A stretch of DNA of 6,877 bases, taken from assembly GCF_005518285.1 (NCBI RefSeq), contig NZ_SJDU01000098.1:1-6877 (forward strand), written 5' to 3'. Both the position numbers and the translations under genes were made by a program. Under the pieces are notes generated by a model that did not search any database, was not told the DNA's origin, and saw only the letters and a program-made list of their open reading frames with translations. Each line of letters opens with the position of its first letter. Position 1 is the stretch's first letter. This document shows, piece by piece, positions 6,842 through 6,877 of the stretch. This DNA is from Brachyspira catarrhinii (GTDB lineage: Bacteria; Spirochaetota; Brachyspiria; Brachyspirales; Brachyspiraceae).

Positions 6842-6877
6842 ATGAGCGTGCTTCGGTTTTATTTTTCAAATGAGCGT
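6822..6877. repeat. Perfect 28-bp tandem duplication at the window edge
   Basis: Two identical 28-base copies lie back to back at 6822-6849 and 6850-6877, the second ending exactly at the last base. Each starts GCTTCGGTTTT and ends CAAATGAGCGT. The unit lies within the clpX coding region. As 28 is not a multiple of three, the second copy breaks the frame and puts TGA in the clpX frame at 6866-6868. Because it ends exactly at the sequence end, an assembly artefact is the likeliest explanation. Confidence 0.9.

Noticed and set aside
6822..6877. Start of a CRISPR or other repeat array
   Set aside because: The copies are directly abutting with no spacer, lie within clpX codons and are only two in number.

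Overview
The window is AT-rich, roughly 30% GC by eye, and bacterial. It is densely coded on both strands with short spacers. AT-rich codons, AGA arginine codons and a TPR protein with one membrane anchor fit a low-GC host-associated anaerobe. A spirochaete of the Brachyspira type is my best guess, at low-to-moderate confidence; a low-GC gut Firmicute is not excluded. Nothing here (rRNA or a genus-specific marker) settles the taxonomy.

Left end (1-1913, + strand): a restriction island. The window opens inside the 3' end of a protein with a PD-(D/E)XK-like FEVE stretch. After 39 bases comes a TTG-started gene of 533 codons, which I recognise as a type IIS restriction endonuclease of the AlwI / N.BspD6I (N.BstNBI) family; all four expected acidic active-site residues are in place. 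No methyltransferase is inside the window. The two frames are in the same phase and separated by a single TAA, and the N-terminus of the endonuclease is uncertain.

Centre (1923-3035, - strand): a TPR protein with one transmembrane helix, converging tail-to-tail on the endonuclease with 9 bases between stops. It is divergent from the next unit across a 184-bp intergenic region. That region has a good sigma70-type promoter for the rightward genes and two overlapping dyads built on a GTTNNCATA half-site, which look like a repressor operator.

Right-centre (3220-5685, + strand): a two-gene redox unit. The first gene is an NAD(P)-dependent epimerase/reductase (extended SDR) with a long C-terminal extension ending in a CxxxH...CxxC zinc-binding-like module. 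The second is a flavodoxin-like domain fused to a 2x[4Fe-4S] ferredoxin (EFR1 type). Together they look like a soluble electron-transfer and reductase pair of unknown substrate.

Right end (5759-6877, - strand): clpX, the ATPase of the ClpXP protease, lacking its N-terminal zinc-finger domain because the window ends. The last 56 bases are a perfect 28-bp tandem duplication inside clpX. It shifts the frame and creates a stop, which suggests either an assembly artefact at a contig end or a real disruption of clpX.

I saw no tRNA, rRNA, CRISPR array, insertion sequence or convincing intrinsic terminator.
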